A program made the position numbers and the translations under genes. From Bog-950 sp964620645 (GTDB lineage: Bacteria; Bacteroidota; Bacteroidia; Chitinophagales; LD1), in NCBI GenBank assembly GCA_964620645.1, contig CAZUHU010000013.1:1-36720 (forward strand): DNA of 36,720 nucleotides. Direction: 5' to 3'. Positions 18,115-26,118 of the stretch are shown in pieces. The number at the start of each line of letters is the position of its first letter. Within the stretch, counting starts at the first letter, position 1. The notes beneath the pieces are model-generated. The model made no database searches and was not told where the DNA came from. It saw only the letters and a list, made by a program, of their open reading frames with translations.

Positions 18115-18804
18115 CTACAGTATTTTTTTGAGGATGAGGTCTATTAGAATGTTGATGGAGTTCATGGAGCTTTGCCCTTTCATTTTGGAATAGTCAGTAT
18201 AAATGATTTTTACGGGCACTTCCTCGTAGCGCAGTTCCGCTTGCCGTATCAGTGTAAGTATTTCTGACGCGTGCGCCATGCGGTTTTCACGCATCTTAAT
18301 TTTGGAGAGGGCAGTGCGGTTCATAGCCCTGAAGCCGTTGTGCGCATCAGTAAGCCACATACCGGTAAACAGCCCGTTTACCATTATAGCCCCTTTTAAA
18401 ATAAGCTTACGCGATGGGGGAACCTGCGCTATATCTTCCGGGCGCTTAAAGCGGGTGCCCATAGTAATATCGGCCCGGTCCACCAAAATAGGCTCCATAA
18501 GGGCAGGTATCTCTTCGTAATTGTGCTGGCCATCGGCATCAAAGGTAACGGCGTATTCTGCTCCGCGGCTTAGGGCAAACTCTAAACCGGTTTGCAGGGC
18601 TGCGCCCTGGCCCAGGTTAATTTCATGGCGCAGGTAAAATATAGGGGCCCCCTTAAGCGCTTCGCGGGTATTGTCGGAGGAACAATCGTCTATAACCACC
18701 ACTCTGTAGCCATTTTCTATCAGCGGGGCTATGGTCTCCTTTATAACCTTGCCTTCATTGAATGAAGGGATAATGACGAAAACTTTCTTCGGATCGAAAT
18801 TCAT
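18115..18804 (-). CDS. GT2-family glycosyltransferase, dolichyl-phosphate mannose synthase-like
   Basis: A 229-aa GT-A fold, family 2 glycosyltransferase of the kind that moves a sugar from a nucleotide donor to polyprenyl phosphate. Motifs: VFVIIPSFNEG (9-18), VVIDDCSSDNT (36-46), the metal-binding DADGQH (79-84), MGTRFKRPEDI, and DAHNGFRA (153-160). There are no C-terminal membrane helices, so it would be cytoplasmic and lean on a membrane partner, fitting the DUF2304 protein next door. The frame is open from 18885, but the 27 extra residues are not family-like; MNFDPKKVFVIIPS from 18804 is the better start. It heads the three-gene operon with DUF2304 and the TMTC-like protein. The donor sugar cannot be read from the sequence. 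Confidence 0.88.
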   Translation of the reverse strand: MNFDPKKVFVIIPSFNEGKVIKETIAPLIENGYRVVVIDDCSSDNTREALKGAPIFYLRHEINLGQGAALQTGLEFALSRGAEYAVTFDADGQHNYEEIPALMEPILVDRADITMGTRFKRPEDIAQVPPSRKLILKGAIMVNGLFTGMWLTDAHNGFRAMNRTALSKIKMRENRMAHASEILTLIRQAELRYEEVPVKIIYTDYSKMKGQSSMNSINILIDLILKKIL

Positions 18805-18951
18805 ACGGCACACAGCGGTTTGCAGCGGAAAAATAGTATTTGTTCGGCAAAAAGTCTTATTGGTTTCTACGCAAGTGCCTGTCATGACCCAGGGGGTAAC
18901 GGACCGGCGAAGTTAGCAACATGGGCTCAGCAATAAATTTATCTTCGCGTT

Positions 18952-19776
18952 ATGGATAAACCTTTGATTTTAGTTGTAAACGATGACGGTATTACGGCGC
19001 CGGGCATAGAAGCGCTGGTTAACGCCGTAAAAGATTTAGGGGAAGTAGTGGTAGTGGCTCCGGATTCTCCACAAAGCGGCATGGGGCATGCCATAACTAT
19101 AAACAAACCACTGCGCCTTAAGCAGGTGCATAATTTTGGAGATATAAAGGCCTACCAATGCAGCGGTACACCGGTTGATTGCGTTAAGCTGGCAGTGGAT
19201 AAGGTATTGCACAGGCATCCTGATTTATGTGTAAGCGGTATTAACCACGGCAGTAACTCCTCTATAAATATTATATACAGCGGTACCATGAGTGCTGCAG
19301 TGGAGGCCAGCCTGGAAGGGATACCATCCGTTGGTTTTTCGCTTTGTGATTATGCGCACGATGCTGACTTCAGCGCTTCAATTTTTTATGCTCGCTTTGT
19401 GGCAGAATCGTTGTTGAAGCATGCAATACCCAAACATACTTTGCTGAATGTAAATATCCCTAAGCTGCCTTTAAATGAAATTAAGGGCCTGAAAATTTGC
19501 CGGCAGGCCTTAGCCAAGTGGGAAGAAGAATATATGGAACGTAAAGACCCAATGGGCCGCCCTTACTACTGGCTTACCGGCAAGTTTGTAAACTACGATA
19601 AGGGCCAGGATACGGACGAATGGGCGTTGGCAGAGGGCTATGTGAGTGTGGTACCTGTACAACATGACTTAACTGCCCACCACGTTATACCACTTATAAA
19701 TGAAACCTGGGATTTTTCGGGCCTTAAACAAGGCAATGATATACCACAACCGGATAGCAAACGTTTTAACCTGTAA
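18952..19776 (+). CDS. surE: 5'/3'-nucleotidase SurE
   Basis: SurE is a metal-dependent phosphatase acting on nucleoside monophosphates and sometimes polyphosphate, linked to stationary-phase survival. The 274-aa protein has the expected metal ligands: Asp11 and Asp12 in VNDDGITAPG, Ser42 in APDSPQSGMGH, and Asn98 in GINHGSNSS. The YSGTMSAAVEASLEGIPS block that follows is also family-typical. The start gives MDKPLILVVNDDG, with the motif at its usual distance from the N-terminus. It is divergent from the GT2 operon (147 bp between starts) and precedes a small membrane protein and lpxB, probably in one operon. TATCTTCG just upstream resembles a -7 box with one mismatch. Confidence 0.96.
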   Translation: MDKPLILVVNDDGITAPGIEALVNAVKDLGEVVVVAPDSPQSGMGHAITINKPLRLKQVHNFGDIKAYQCSGTPVDCVKLAVDKVLHRHPDLCVSGINHGSNSSINIIYSGTMSAAVEASLEGIPSVGFSLCDYAHDADFSASIFYARFVAESLLKHAIPKHTLLNVNIPKLPLNEIKGLKICRQALAKWEEEYMERKDPMGRPYYWLTGKFVNYDKGQDTDEWALAEGYVSVVPVQHDLTAHHVIPLINETWDFSGLKQGNDIPQPDSKRFNL

Positions 19777-19788
19777 TACTTAAAGCAA

Positions 19789-20133
19789 ATGTTAGACAGA
19801 TATTTGAACCCAACCCCAACGCCCTATAAGTGGGATAGGTTTTCAGTTGGTTTTTTTCCTGCATTGTTGCTGCCTATAGCAGGCTTCTTAATCATATTCG
19901 GTTTTACGTATTTCTACTCAACAGTAGTGCAGCATGCTTCGTATTCGTTTGAGCTTTTTAAAATAAGCATGCGCTATTCGGGCACCTTTCTGCGTGTTTC
20001 AACTTTAAGCTGCTTTTTGAACCCTATTTATTTTTACCTGCTGTTGCAGCGCAATTATTATAATGCCTGCCGCGGTATTGTGCTGGCAAGCATGCTTATT
20101 GTATTTGCCATACTTATTAAAGAAGTGATTTAA
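19789..20133 (+). CDS. small hypothetical membrane protein between surE and lpxB
   Basis: A 114-aa protein of unknown function. Hydrophobicity suggests three membrane helices (about 21-42, 65-85 and 92-112), with a short hydrophilic N-terminus containing NPTPTPYKWDRF. There is no signal cleavage site and no catalytic motif. It begins 12 nt after surE and ends 5 nt before lpxB, so it is very likely co-transcribed with both and real. The link to lpxB hints at an envelope role, but that is only context. Confidence 0.78.
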   Translation: MLDRYLNPTPTPYKWDRFSVGFFPALLLPIAGFLIIFGFTYFYSTVVQHASYSFELFKISMRYSGTFLRVSTLSCFLNPIYFYLLLQRNYYNACRGIVLASMLIVFAILIKEVI

Positions 20134-20138
20134 CCGCT

Positions 20139-21230
20139 GTGAAGTACTACATAATTGCCGGTGAGGCTTCAGGAGATTTGCACGGCGCTAACCTTATAAA
20201 GGAGTTGCGTGCGCTTGATCCTGCTGCACAAATACGCTGCTGGGGTGGCGATAAGATGCAGGCCGCCGGAGGTGAAGTAGTAAAGCACATAAGGGACCTT
20301 GCCTTTATGGGTTTTTTTGAAGTGGTTAAACACCTGGGTACTATCCTTAACAACATCAGCTTTTGTAAGAAGGATGTACTTGCTTTTAAGCCGGACGTAG
20401 TTATACTTATTGATTACCCCGGCTTTAATTTCAGGTTGTTCCCTTTTTTGAAACAGAACAGATTTAAAGTATTTTATTATATCTCTCCGCAACTATGGGC
20501 TTGGAAAACCGGCAGGGTTTATAAGGTAAAGGAGTATGTGGACCGTATGTTTGTGATATTCCCCTTTGAAAGGGAGTTTTATGAGCGGTATGGGGTTAAG
20601 GTTGATTTTGTAGGGCACCCTTTATTGGATGAGTTGAAAGAATTACCGAAGGTACATGCCGTTAGCAACAGCAATACTATTGCCCTTGTGCCCGGCAGCC
20701 GTAAACAGGAAATAGCCTACCTGTTACCCGAATATCTTAAGGTTATAGAGGAATTTCCCGAATACCGCTTTGTTATTACCGGATTAAAAAATATAGGTGA
20801 AGACTTTTACCGCACTATCATAGGCAATGCCCGTTGCGAACTGGCTATGGACCGTACGTATGAGGTCATTCACTCTTCAAAAGCAGCGATAGTTACCAGT
20901 GGTACGGCCACCCTTGAAACTGCCCTGCATGGCGTGCCTGAGGTAATTTGCTATAAAGGCAGTTGGATATCCTACTACATAGCTAAAGCCCTGATTAAGA
21001 ACATACGGTTTATCTGCATTGTTAACCTGATATGTGATAAACGGGTGGTAGAAGAGCTAATACAGGCTGATGTTAACAAGGAGCGTTTGGTGGTGGAGTT
21101 AAAGAAGATTTTGACACCCGAAGGGCGCGCTGCTATCCTGGCGGACTATGAAGAGTTACGCCATAAACTGGGAGACGCCGGCGCAAGTAAAAGGACAGCA
21201 GAACTGATGCTGAAATATCTGAAACAATAG
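20139..21230 (+). CDS. lpxB: lipid-A-disaccharide synthase
   Basis: LpxB is a family GT19 peripheral membrane glycosyltransferase that joins UDP-2,3-diacylglucosamine to lipid X to form the lipid A disaccharide backbone. The 363-aa sequence shows the diagnostic N-terminal GEASGDLHGANLI, the segment FMGFFEVVKHL, YISPQLWAWKTGR, the FVGHPL block and the donor-site VPGSRKQEI; near the C-terminus are TSGTATLETAL and the VNLICDK segment. The start codon is GTG at 20139, which places GEASGD at the standard distance from the N-terminus. It ends a surE/membrane protein/lpxB operon. Its presence supports a Gram-negative lipid A envelope. Confidence 0.96.
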   Translation: MKYYIIAGEASGDLHGANLIKELRALDPAAQIRCWGGDKMQAAGGEVVKHIRDLAFMGFFEVVKHLGTILNNISFCKKDVLAFKPDVVILIDYPGFNFRLFPFLKQNRFKVFYYISPQLWAWKTGRVYKVKEYVDRMFVIFPFEREFYERYGVKVDFVGHPLLDELKELPKVHAVSNSNTIALVPGSRKQEIAYLLPEYLKVIEEFPEYRFVITGLKNIGEDFYRTIIGNARCELAMDRTYEVIHSSKAAIVTSGTATLETALHGVPEVICYKGSWISYYIAKALIKNIRFICIVNLICDKRVVEELIQADVNKERLVVELKKILTPEGRAAILADYEELRHKLGDAGASKRTAELMLKYLKQ

Positions 21231-21261
21231 TTTGCGATAGCTGCTACGCTGGCTATATTCG
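21231..21261 (+). promoter_or_regulatory. promoter of the DUF4836-like gene
   Basis: TTTG at 21231-21234, directly after the lpxB stop, and TATATTCG at 21254-21261 (one mismatch from TAnnTTTG) are 19 nt apart, a good Bacteroidota -33/-7 arrangement. The ATG follows 27 nt later. Confidence 0.6.
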
Positions 21262-21288
21262 CACATTCCATAATCTTAAAACACTTAC

Positions 21289-22986
21289 ATGAAAAAGGGA
21301 GTTATTATAGGCGTGCTGGTGGTGCTGTTTGGCATTGGCGCTGGGGCCTATTATTATTTTAAGGGCAGCGATAAGCATTTACAATTAGTGCCTAAGAATG
21401 CCGTTTTTGTTGGCAATATCGATTTTAAGTCGGTGCTTACTAAGGCAGATATTGATAAGGTAAAAGAGATGCAGTGGTTTAAGGATATGCAAGGTAAGAT
21501 GAAAGAGGAAGCCTCTGAATCGCCTAAGGATAAAAAAGCAATGGAGGTGTTTGAGCACCCCTTTAGCAGCGGGGTAAACATTATGTCGGACGTTTACTTT
21601 TTTGGTGCAATGTACGGCGAGGCTTTTATGGGGGCTATGGTGTTTGATATTAAAGATGAGGCCCAGTTTAAAGAGAGTATTTTGAAAGTGGAGCCCAAAG
21701 CAAAAATTGTAGAGGAGAAAGGATATAAAGCAGTGTATGATGGACACAAAATGGCCTTGGCATGGAACAGCACCGGCGCCATTGTTGCAACGGTTTACGA
21801 TTATGATTACCAGGATTCGTTACAAGGTTTTTTGAAAGCCACGTTTGACCGTAAGAAGGAAGAGTCTGTTTTATCGAACACTTACTTTCAGGAATATGCC
21901 AAAAGCAAGAAGGATATGAGCGTGTTTATGAACTTTAACGAATTTGATAAACTAACCAGCGCTTTAACACGCGATAATCCTTTCGGCGGAATGATGTATA
22001 GCTCAATGAGCGGCTACCTGAAGGGTAACTATGTATGGAGCAACCTTGAGTTTCAGGATGACAAGATATTGTTTACCACAGTTCGCAAAACCGATTCTGA
22101 CGATAAAGAAGCTGCCAAAGCCGGCGACTGGTTAGACCCTAAAGGCTTTAGCGAAGACCATATTAACAGCTTAACGCAGAAAGATATTTATGCCTTGTTT
22201 GCAATTGCGGTTAACAGCGAAAAGGTATTTGCCTACTATGATAAAATACCGATGGTAAGCATGGCAAAGGCACAAATGGCCGCCGCAATGGAAATGGATA
22301 TTAAAGATATAGAGAAGATATTCGGCGGAGAATTTTCATTTGCGTTGGTTGGTTTTGATAAACCGGCTATTGACAGCACAGAGGTGGCTATGCTGCAGAG
22401 TTTAAAAGAAGAGGACGATTCGGAATATTACGGTAGCGATAACTACGAGGATTACCCTGCTTACCACAACCCTATGGACGATTACCCTGTTCCTGTATTT
22501 ACCTTTAATTTTTCCTCGAAAAATAAGGATGGGCTTAAGAAGCTGTTGGATAAGTACCAGATAGCCAAAACCGCTGATGGTTACTACAGCTACCCGCTTG
22601 AGCGCAAAATGAATGCTTACCTGGTTGAAAATAAATTCGGTTTTACTGTAACTAATAGTGCCGAGATTGCCAAGAAAATGGCGACTGACGGTAAACTGGG
22701 CACCCCGCCTGCGCGTGTGGCAGATTTGGTAAAGGGGAAATCGAGCGCAGTTTTTTTTGATATGGCGCTGGACCATTATCCTTTAGAAATCCGCAATAGT
22801 ATGAGCAAGGAATTGGGCGAGCGCAACTACAACGCTTTTGCCACTTACATGCAAATGTTTAAGGATGTAACCGGAAGCGGTAATGCTTCAAACTCTGAAG
22901 TAAGTATTAACCTTAATGAAGGAAAGGGTAACAGTCTTTACCGCTTATTGGCACAGGCTGATGTGGCTTATAAGATGGTTAAATAA
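21289..22986 (+). CDS. membrane-anchored DUF4836-like protein
   Basis: A 565-aa protein of unknown function resembling the Bacteroidota DUF4836 group. One N-terminal hydrophobic helix (about 4-24) would anchor it in the inner membrane, with the rest in the periplasm; there is no lipobox. The opening of the mature part, LVPKNAVFVGNIDFKSVL, is what suggests the family. The body is mixed alpha/beta with many lysines, an acidic low-complexity stretch around residues 370-400 (EEDDSEYYGSDNYEDYP), and no recognisable catalytic motif. It is 7 nt upstream of the ABC ATPase gene and has its own promoter, so it may be an accessory protein of that transporter. The family assignment is tentative; the reading frame is secure. 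Confidence 0.72.
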   Translation: MKKGVIIGVLVVLFGIGAGAYYYFKGSDKHLQLVPKNAVFVGNIDFKSVLTKADIDKVKEMQWFKDMQGKMKEEASESPKDKKAMEVFEHPFSSGVNIMSDVYFFGAMYGEAFMGAMVFDIKDEAQFKESILKVEPKAKIVEEKGYKAVYDGHKMALAWNSTGAIVATVYDYDYQDSLQGFLKATFDRKKEESVLSNTYFQEYAKSKKDMSVFMNFNEFDKLTSALTRDNPFGGMMYSSMSGYLKGNYVWSNLEFQDDKILFTTVRKTDSDDKEAAKAGDWLDPKGFSEDHINSLTQKDIYALFAIAVNSEKVFAYYDKIPMVSMAKAQMAAAMEMDIKDIEKIFGGEFSFALVGFDKPAIDSTEVAMLQSLKEEDDSEYYGSDNYEDYPAYHNPMDDYPVPVFTFNFSSKNKDGLKKLLDKYQIAKTADGYYSYPLERKMNAYLVENKFGFTVTNSAEIAKKMATDGKLGTPPARVADLVKGKSSAVFFDMALDHYPLEIRNSMSKELGERNYNAFATYMQMFKDVTGSGNASNSEVSINLNEGKGNSLYRLLAQADVAYKMVK

Positions 22987-22993
22987 CGTATAG

Positions 22994-23635
22994 ATGATAA
23001 TCTCTTTTTCCAAGGTAGTCCCCGCTTTTTTAGCGGGGACTACTGCTTTAAAGTCGGAAGTGTGGGGGACAGACTTTAGTTTGCCTGCCGGAAAAAGTGT
23101 ATTGGTAAAAGCGCAAAGTGGAAAAGGCAAAACCACATTTTTATCGTACCTCTTTGGTTCGCGCACGGGGTATAGCGGCAAAATTGCTTTTGATGATAAA
23201 GATATAGCCGCGCTAAGTACGGATAACTGGAGCGAACTGCGCCGGGATAAGATAAGTATGGTAATACAGGATTTGCGGCTGTTTGAAAACCTTACTGTTC
23301 GCGAAAATTTGGAGGCTAAACTAAAGTTGAATGCACAGGTGCCTTTTGCAGAAGCGGAGAAGATGCTGCAAGCGTTAGGAGTAGGGGAGTTTATGGATAG
23401 GGAATGCCGCTATTTAAGCTTAGGACAACAGCAGCGGGTAGCTATAGTGCGTAGCCTTTGCCAACCCTTTAAATGGCTATTGATGGATGAGCCTTTCAGT
23501 CATTTGGATGAGCAGAATACGGCCATAGCCATGCATTTGATAAAAGAGCGTTGCGCGGCAAACGGTGCAAGCTATATCATCAGCTCGTTAGGGAGCGAGC
23601 ACCATACCCATTACGATATTGTTTTAAATCTGTAA
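22994..23635 (+). CDS. ABC transporter ATP-binding protein, LolD/FtsE-like, with non-canonical motifs
   Basis: A 213-aa ABC ATPase of the size of LolD/FtsE/MacB-type nucleotide-binding domains. Seen: Walker A AQSGKGKT (40-47), with Ala in place of the usual first Gly; Q-loop VIQD (Gln92); signature LSLGQ (141-145); Walker B WLLMDEP (161-167) with catalytic Glu166; and D-loop SHLD. At the place of the H-switch (normally THD) the sequence reads SSLGSE, so the switch histidine appears absent, although HH follows shortly after. The gene starts 7 nt after the DUF4836-like gene and stops 1 nt before the permease. A strong hairpin lies inside the first codons. The partner type suggests an extruding or mechanotransmitting (type VII) ABC system; the substrate is unknown. 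Confidence 0.88.
   Translation: MIISFSKVVPAFLAGTTALKSEVWGTDFSLPAGKSVLVKAQSGKGKTTFLSYLFGSRTGYSGKIAFDDKDIAALSTDNWSELRRDKISMVIQDLRLFENLTVRENLEAKLKLNAQVPFAEAEKMLQALGVGEFMDRECRYLSLGQQQRVAIVRSLCQPFKWLLMDEPFSHLDEQNTAIAMHLIKERCAANGASYIISSLGSEHHTHYDIVLNL
23015..23043 (+). repeat. perfect 12-bp hairpin inside the 5' end of the ABC ATPase gene
   Basis: GTAGTCCCCGCT (23015-23026) and AGCGGGGACTAC (23032-23043) are exact inverse complements around a TTTTT loop, covering roughly codons 8-17. It is as strong as the terminators in this window but sits inside coding sequence and has no T-run after it. Confidence 0.9.
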
Positions 23636-23636
23636 G

Positions 23637-24824
23637 ATGAATTTCAGGAAGCTGTTTTTAAAACATACGCGTACATGGCAACTGATGCTGGTTAGCATTG
23701 GGGCTTTTGCGGGTTTGTTTTTGTTATGGCTGCCGGTACAGATTTACGTGGATATAACGGATGCCTTAGCTAAGCAGAAGGACTTAATTAGCAACCAGTA
23801 TTTTATAGTCAACAAAGGAGTATCGCTGGTTAATACACTTGGGTTTTCCTCGGGTGGGTTTTCTACTGAAGAGATGTTGAAGCTAAAAGCAAAGCCATTC
23901 GTGAAGGATATGAGTGAGTTTACCCCTAATCGCTTTGGGGTAGGTGCTGCTGCGCATTTAAAGGAGAAGGTGGATGTGTATACCGAGATATTCTTAGAAT
24001 CGGTACCGGATAGATTTATTGACCAACTGCCGCCCGAATGGCATTGGAGCCCGCGCTCATCCTACGTGCCTGTAATATTGCCGGCAGAATATTTAGACCT
24101 GTATAATTTTGATTTTGCCCCGGGCCAGGGCTTGCCTCAAATATCGCAGGGGGCGGCTAAACTGTTTCCGTTTCAGTTATTGGTACGCGGGCAGGATTCT
24201 GTGCATACTTACCCGGCCCATATTGCAGCCTTTACTGAGCGGATAAACACCATATTGGTGCCGCAGAGCTTTGTGGATTATAACAACGAGCAGTATGCCA
24301 TTAAGCCTTATGAGGCGCCTTCTAAACTTATTGTAGAAGTAAGTGACCCTGCAGCTTTTAGTAAATATGTGGATAGCACCGGCATTAAAACCAATAGCGA
24401 TTATCTGCGCACGGGCAAGGTGCAGAGCCTCTCTAAACGCCTGCTGCTGCTTATAATGGTGTTGACGGGCCTGGTGGTGTTTTTATCCATAGGCAGCTTT
24501 ATACTATTCAGCAATTTGCTGGTGGCTCGCTCGGAGTATGAAATACGCACACTGGTTTTATTGGGCTATCGCTATCAGCAAGTGGGCGGCACCATCTTCC
24601 GGTTTTTTGCATGGTTAGTAGGTGGAGCAACAATTGCGGCTGTATTATTCGGCTTGCTGGCGCGCTATTTTGTGCTGAAATATTTAAGCAGCATAGTAGA
24701 TGTGCCTTCCCTTTTACCCGGCCTTGAGGCCTTGGGTTGTTTACTGCTGCTTGCCGCTGCCTACCTTGCCATAACCTATAACAGCATAATGCGGCAAACA
24801 AAAAGGATAGCTTTGCCGTTTTAA
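23637..24824 (+). CDS. FtsX/MacB-like ABC transporter permease
   Basis: A 395-aa permease with the layout of four-helix FtsX/LolC/MacB-type subunits: one N-terminal helix (about 16-38), a large periplasmic domain (about 45-260), then three helices (about 268-292, 320-345 and 355-378). The C-terminal region contains SEYEIRTLVLLGYRYQQVGGTIFR, equivalent to the coupling region of FtsX domains. The start is 1 nt after the ATPase stop, so the pair is translationally close. It would move a lipid or lipoprotein, or transmit force to periplasmic partners, rather than import solutes; the adjacent DUF4836-like protein may be such a partner. No specificity can be read. Confidence 0.82.
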   Translation: MNFRKLFLKHTRTWQLMLVSIGAFAGLFLLWLPVQIYVDITDALAKQKDLISNQYFIVNKGVSLVNTLGFSSGGFSTEEMLKLKAKPFVKDMSEFTPNRFGVGAAAHLKEKVDVYTEIFLESVPDRFIDQLPPEWHWSPRSSYVPVILPAEYLDLYNFDFAPGQGLPQISQGAAKLFPFQLLVRGQDSVHTYPAHIAAFTERINTILVPQSFVDYNNEQYAIKPYEAPSKLIVEVSDPAAFSKYVDSTGIKTNSDYLRTGKVQSLSKRLLLLIMVLTGLVVFLSIGSFILFSNLLVARSEYEIRTLVLLGYRYQQVGGTIFRFFAWLVGGATIAAVLFGLLARYFVLKYLSSIVDVPSLLPGLEALGCLLLLAAAYLAITYNSIMRQTKRIALPF

Positions 24825-24859
24825 AGAGGAAATAATTTTAACTGAGCATAAAAAGAGAG

Positions 24860-25915
24860 ATGGAAACGAAAAGTGTGAAAGCATACGGTACTGTAGCTGC
24901 CGATAAACCGATTGGCCCTTTAACTATTAAGCGCAGAAGTGTAGGCGCAAAGGATGTAGAGATTGATATTTTGTATTGCGGCATTTGCCATAGCGATTTG
25001 CATACTGCGCGCAATGAGTGGGGCGGAACGGTTTACCCCAGCGTGCCCGGACATGAAATAGTAGGCAAGGTAGTTGCAGTAGGCAGCGGCGTTAGCAAAT
25101 TTAAAGTGGGCGACCTTGCCGGCGTGGGTTGCATGGTGGACAGTTGCCGAAATTGTGAGCAATGCCAACACGGTTATGAACAATACTGCGAAAACGGTTT
25201 TACAGGAACTTACAACGGCGTAGACAAACACATTGGCGGCAGAACCTTTGGTGGCTACAGCGAAAGTGTGGTGGTAGATGAAAGCTTTGTACTGCGCTTG
25301 CCGGAGAACCTGGATTTAGCCGCAACTGCTCCTTTGTTATGTGCAGGCATAACCACTTACAGCCCGTTAAGCCATTGGAAGGTGGGCCCCGGTAAAAGGG
25401 TAGGAGTAGTGGGCATTGGCGGCCTTGGCCATATGGCCGTAAAAATTGCCGCTGCAATGGGGGCGCACGTAGTGGTTATTACCAGCAGTAAGGGCAAAGT
25501 GGAAGATGCTAAACGCCTGGGCGCGCACGAGGTTATACTATCAAGCAGCGCTGATGAAATGAATAAACATGCCAATACCCTGCATTTTATATTGGATACC
25601 GTATCGGCCCCGCATGATATTAATGCTTACCTGAAGCTGCTTAAAACGGATGGCTCGCTCGTATTGGTGGGTGCGCCTACCGAGGCTTTGCCCGTACAAT
25701 CCTTTAGCCTGATATTGAAGCGTAAGAGTTTCTCAGGCTCATTAATTGGCGGCATTGCCGAAACACAGGAGATGCTGGACTTTTGCGGCAAGCACAACAT
25801 AGTGTCTGACATTGAACTGATAAACATTGATAGCATTAACGAAGCCTACGAGCGCCTTTTAAAGAGCGATGTGCGCTATAGGTTTGTTATTGATATGAAG
25901 AGTTTGAGGGGTTAA
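24860..25915 (+). CDS. zinc-dependent NAD(P) alcohol dehydrogenase, YahK/cinnamyl-alcohol type
   Basis: A 351-aa medium-chain alcohol/aldehyde dehydrogenase of the cinnamyl alcohol dehydrogenase or YahK type, which interconverts aldehydes and primary alcohols in the cytoplasm. Catalytic zinc ligands Cys40 (YCGICHSD), His65 (GHE) and Cys161, and the structural zinc cysteines 96, 99, 102 and 110, are present. The Rossmann motif GIGGLGH (185-191) and the ITSSKGK segment after the second strand (no acidic residue) suggest NADP(H). It begins 35 nt after the ABC permease and could be read through from it, but its function is unrelated. A weak terminator-like hairpin follows. The natural substrate is not determinable. 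Confidence 0.93.
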   Translation: METKSVKAYGTVAADKPIGPLTIKRRSVGAKDVEIDILYCGICHSDLHTARNEWGGTVYPSVPGHEIVGKVVAVGSGVSKFKVGDLAGVGCMVDSCRNCEQCQHGYEQYCENGFTGTYNGVDKHIGGRTFGGYSESVVVDESFVLRLPENLDLAATAPLLCAGITTYSPLSHWKVGPGKRVGVVGIGGLGHMAVKIAAAMGAHVVVITSSKGKVEDAKRLGAHEVILSSSADEMNKHANTLHFILDTVSAPHDINAYLKLLKTDGSLVLVGAPTEALPVQSFSLILKRKSFSGSLIGGIAETQEMLDFCGKHNIVSDIELINIDSINEAYERLLKSDVRYRFVIDMKSLRG

Positions 25916-25936
25916 ATGCATAGGTGCAATAATGAG

Positions 25937-25965
25937 CTTTAACCTAGTAGCGGTTAAAGTTTTTG
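25937..25965 (+). terminator. probable intrinsic terminator behind the alcohol dehydrogenase
   Basis: CTTTAACC (25937-25944) pairs perfectly with GGTTAAAG (25952-25959), with a 7-nt loop, followed by TTTTTG. The stem is AT-rich, so it may be only moderately efficient. Confidence 0.6.
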
Positions 25966-25981
25966 AATTCGGAAAGAATTT

Positions 25982-25989
25982 TATTTTTG
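25982..25989 (+). promoter_or_regulatory. -7 promoter box of the tRNA-Ala gene
   Basis: TATTTTTG matches TAnnTTTG exactly and ends 10 nt before the tRNA 5' end. A TTTG lies upstream at 25962-25965, but with a short 16-nt spacer. Confidence 0.55.
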
Positions 25990-25999
25990 CTGCCCCAAT

Positions 26000-26073
<74 letters not shown>

Positions 26074-26074
26074 C

Positions 26075-26104
26075 AACAAAAACCCGCATATGCGGGTTTT
26101 TGTT
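26075..26104. terminator. bidirectional terminator between tRNA-Ala and xth
   Basis: This perfect palindrome has a GC core (CCCGCAT/ATGCGGG) flanked by five As on the left and five Ts on the right. It ends the tRNA transcript on the plus strand and the convergent xth transcript (stop at 26119) on the minus strand. Confidence 0.92.
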
Positions 26105-26118
26105 TTCAGAAAACATTC

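Noticed and set aside
18805..18885. Upstream start of the GT2 gene adding 27 residues
   Set aside because: The extra residues are Cys/Thr-rich and unlike GT2 N-termini; the ATG at 18804 places the first conserved strand at the usual position.
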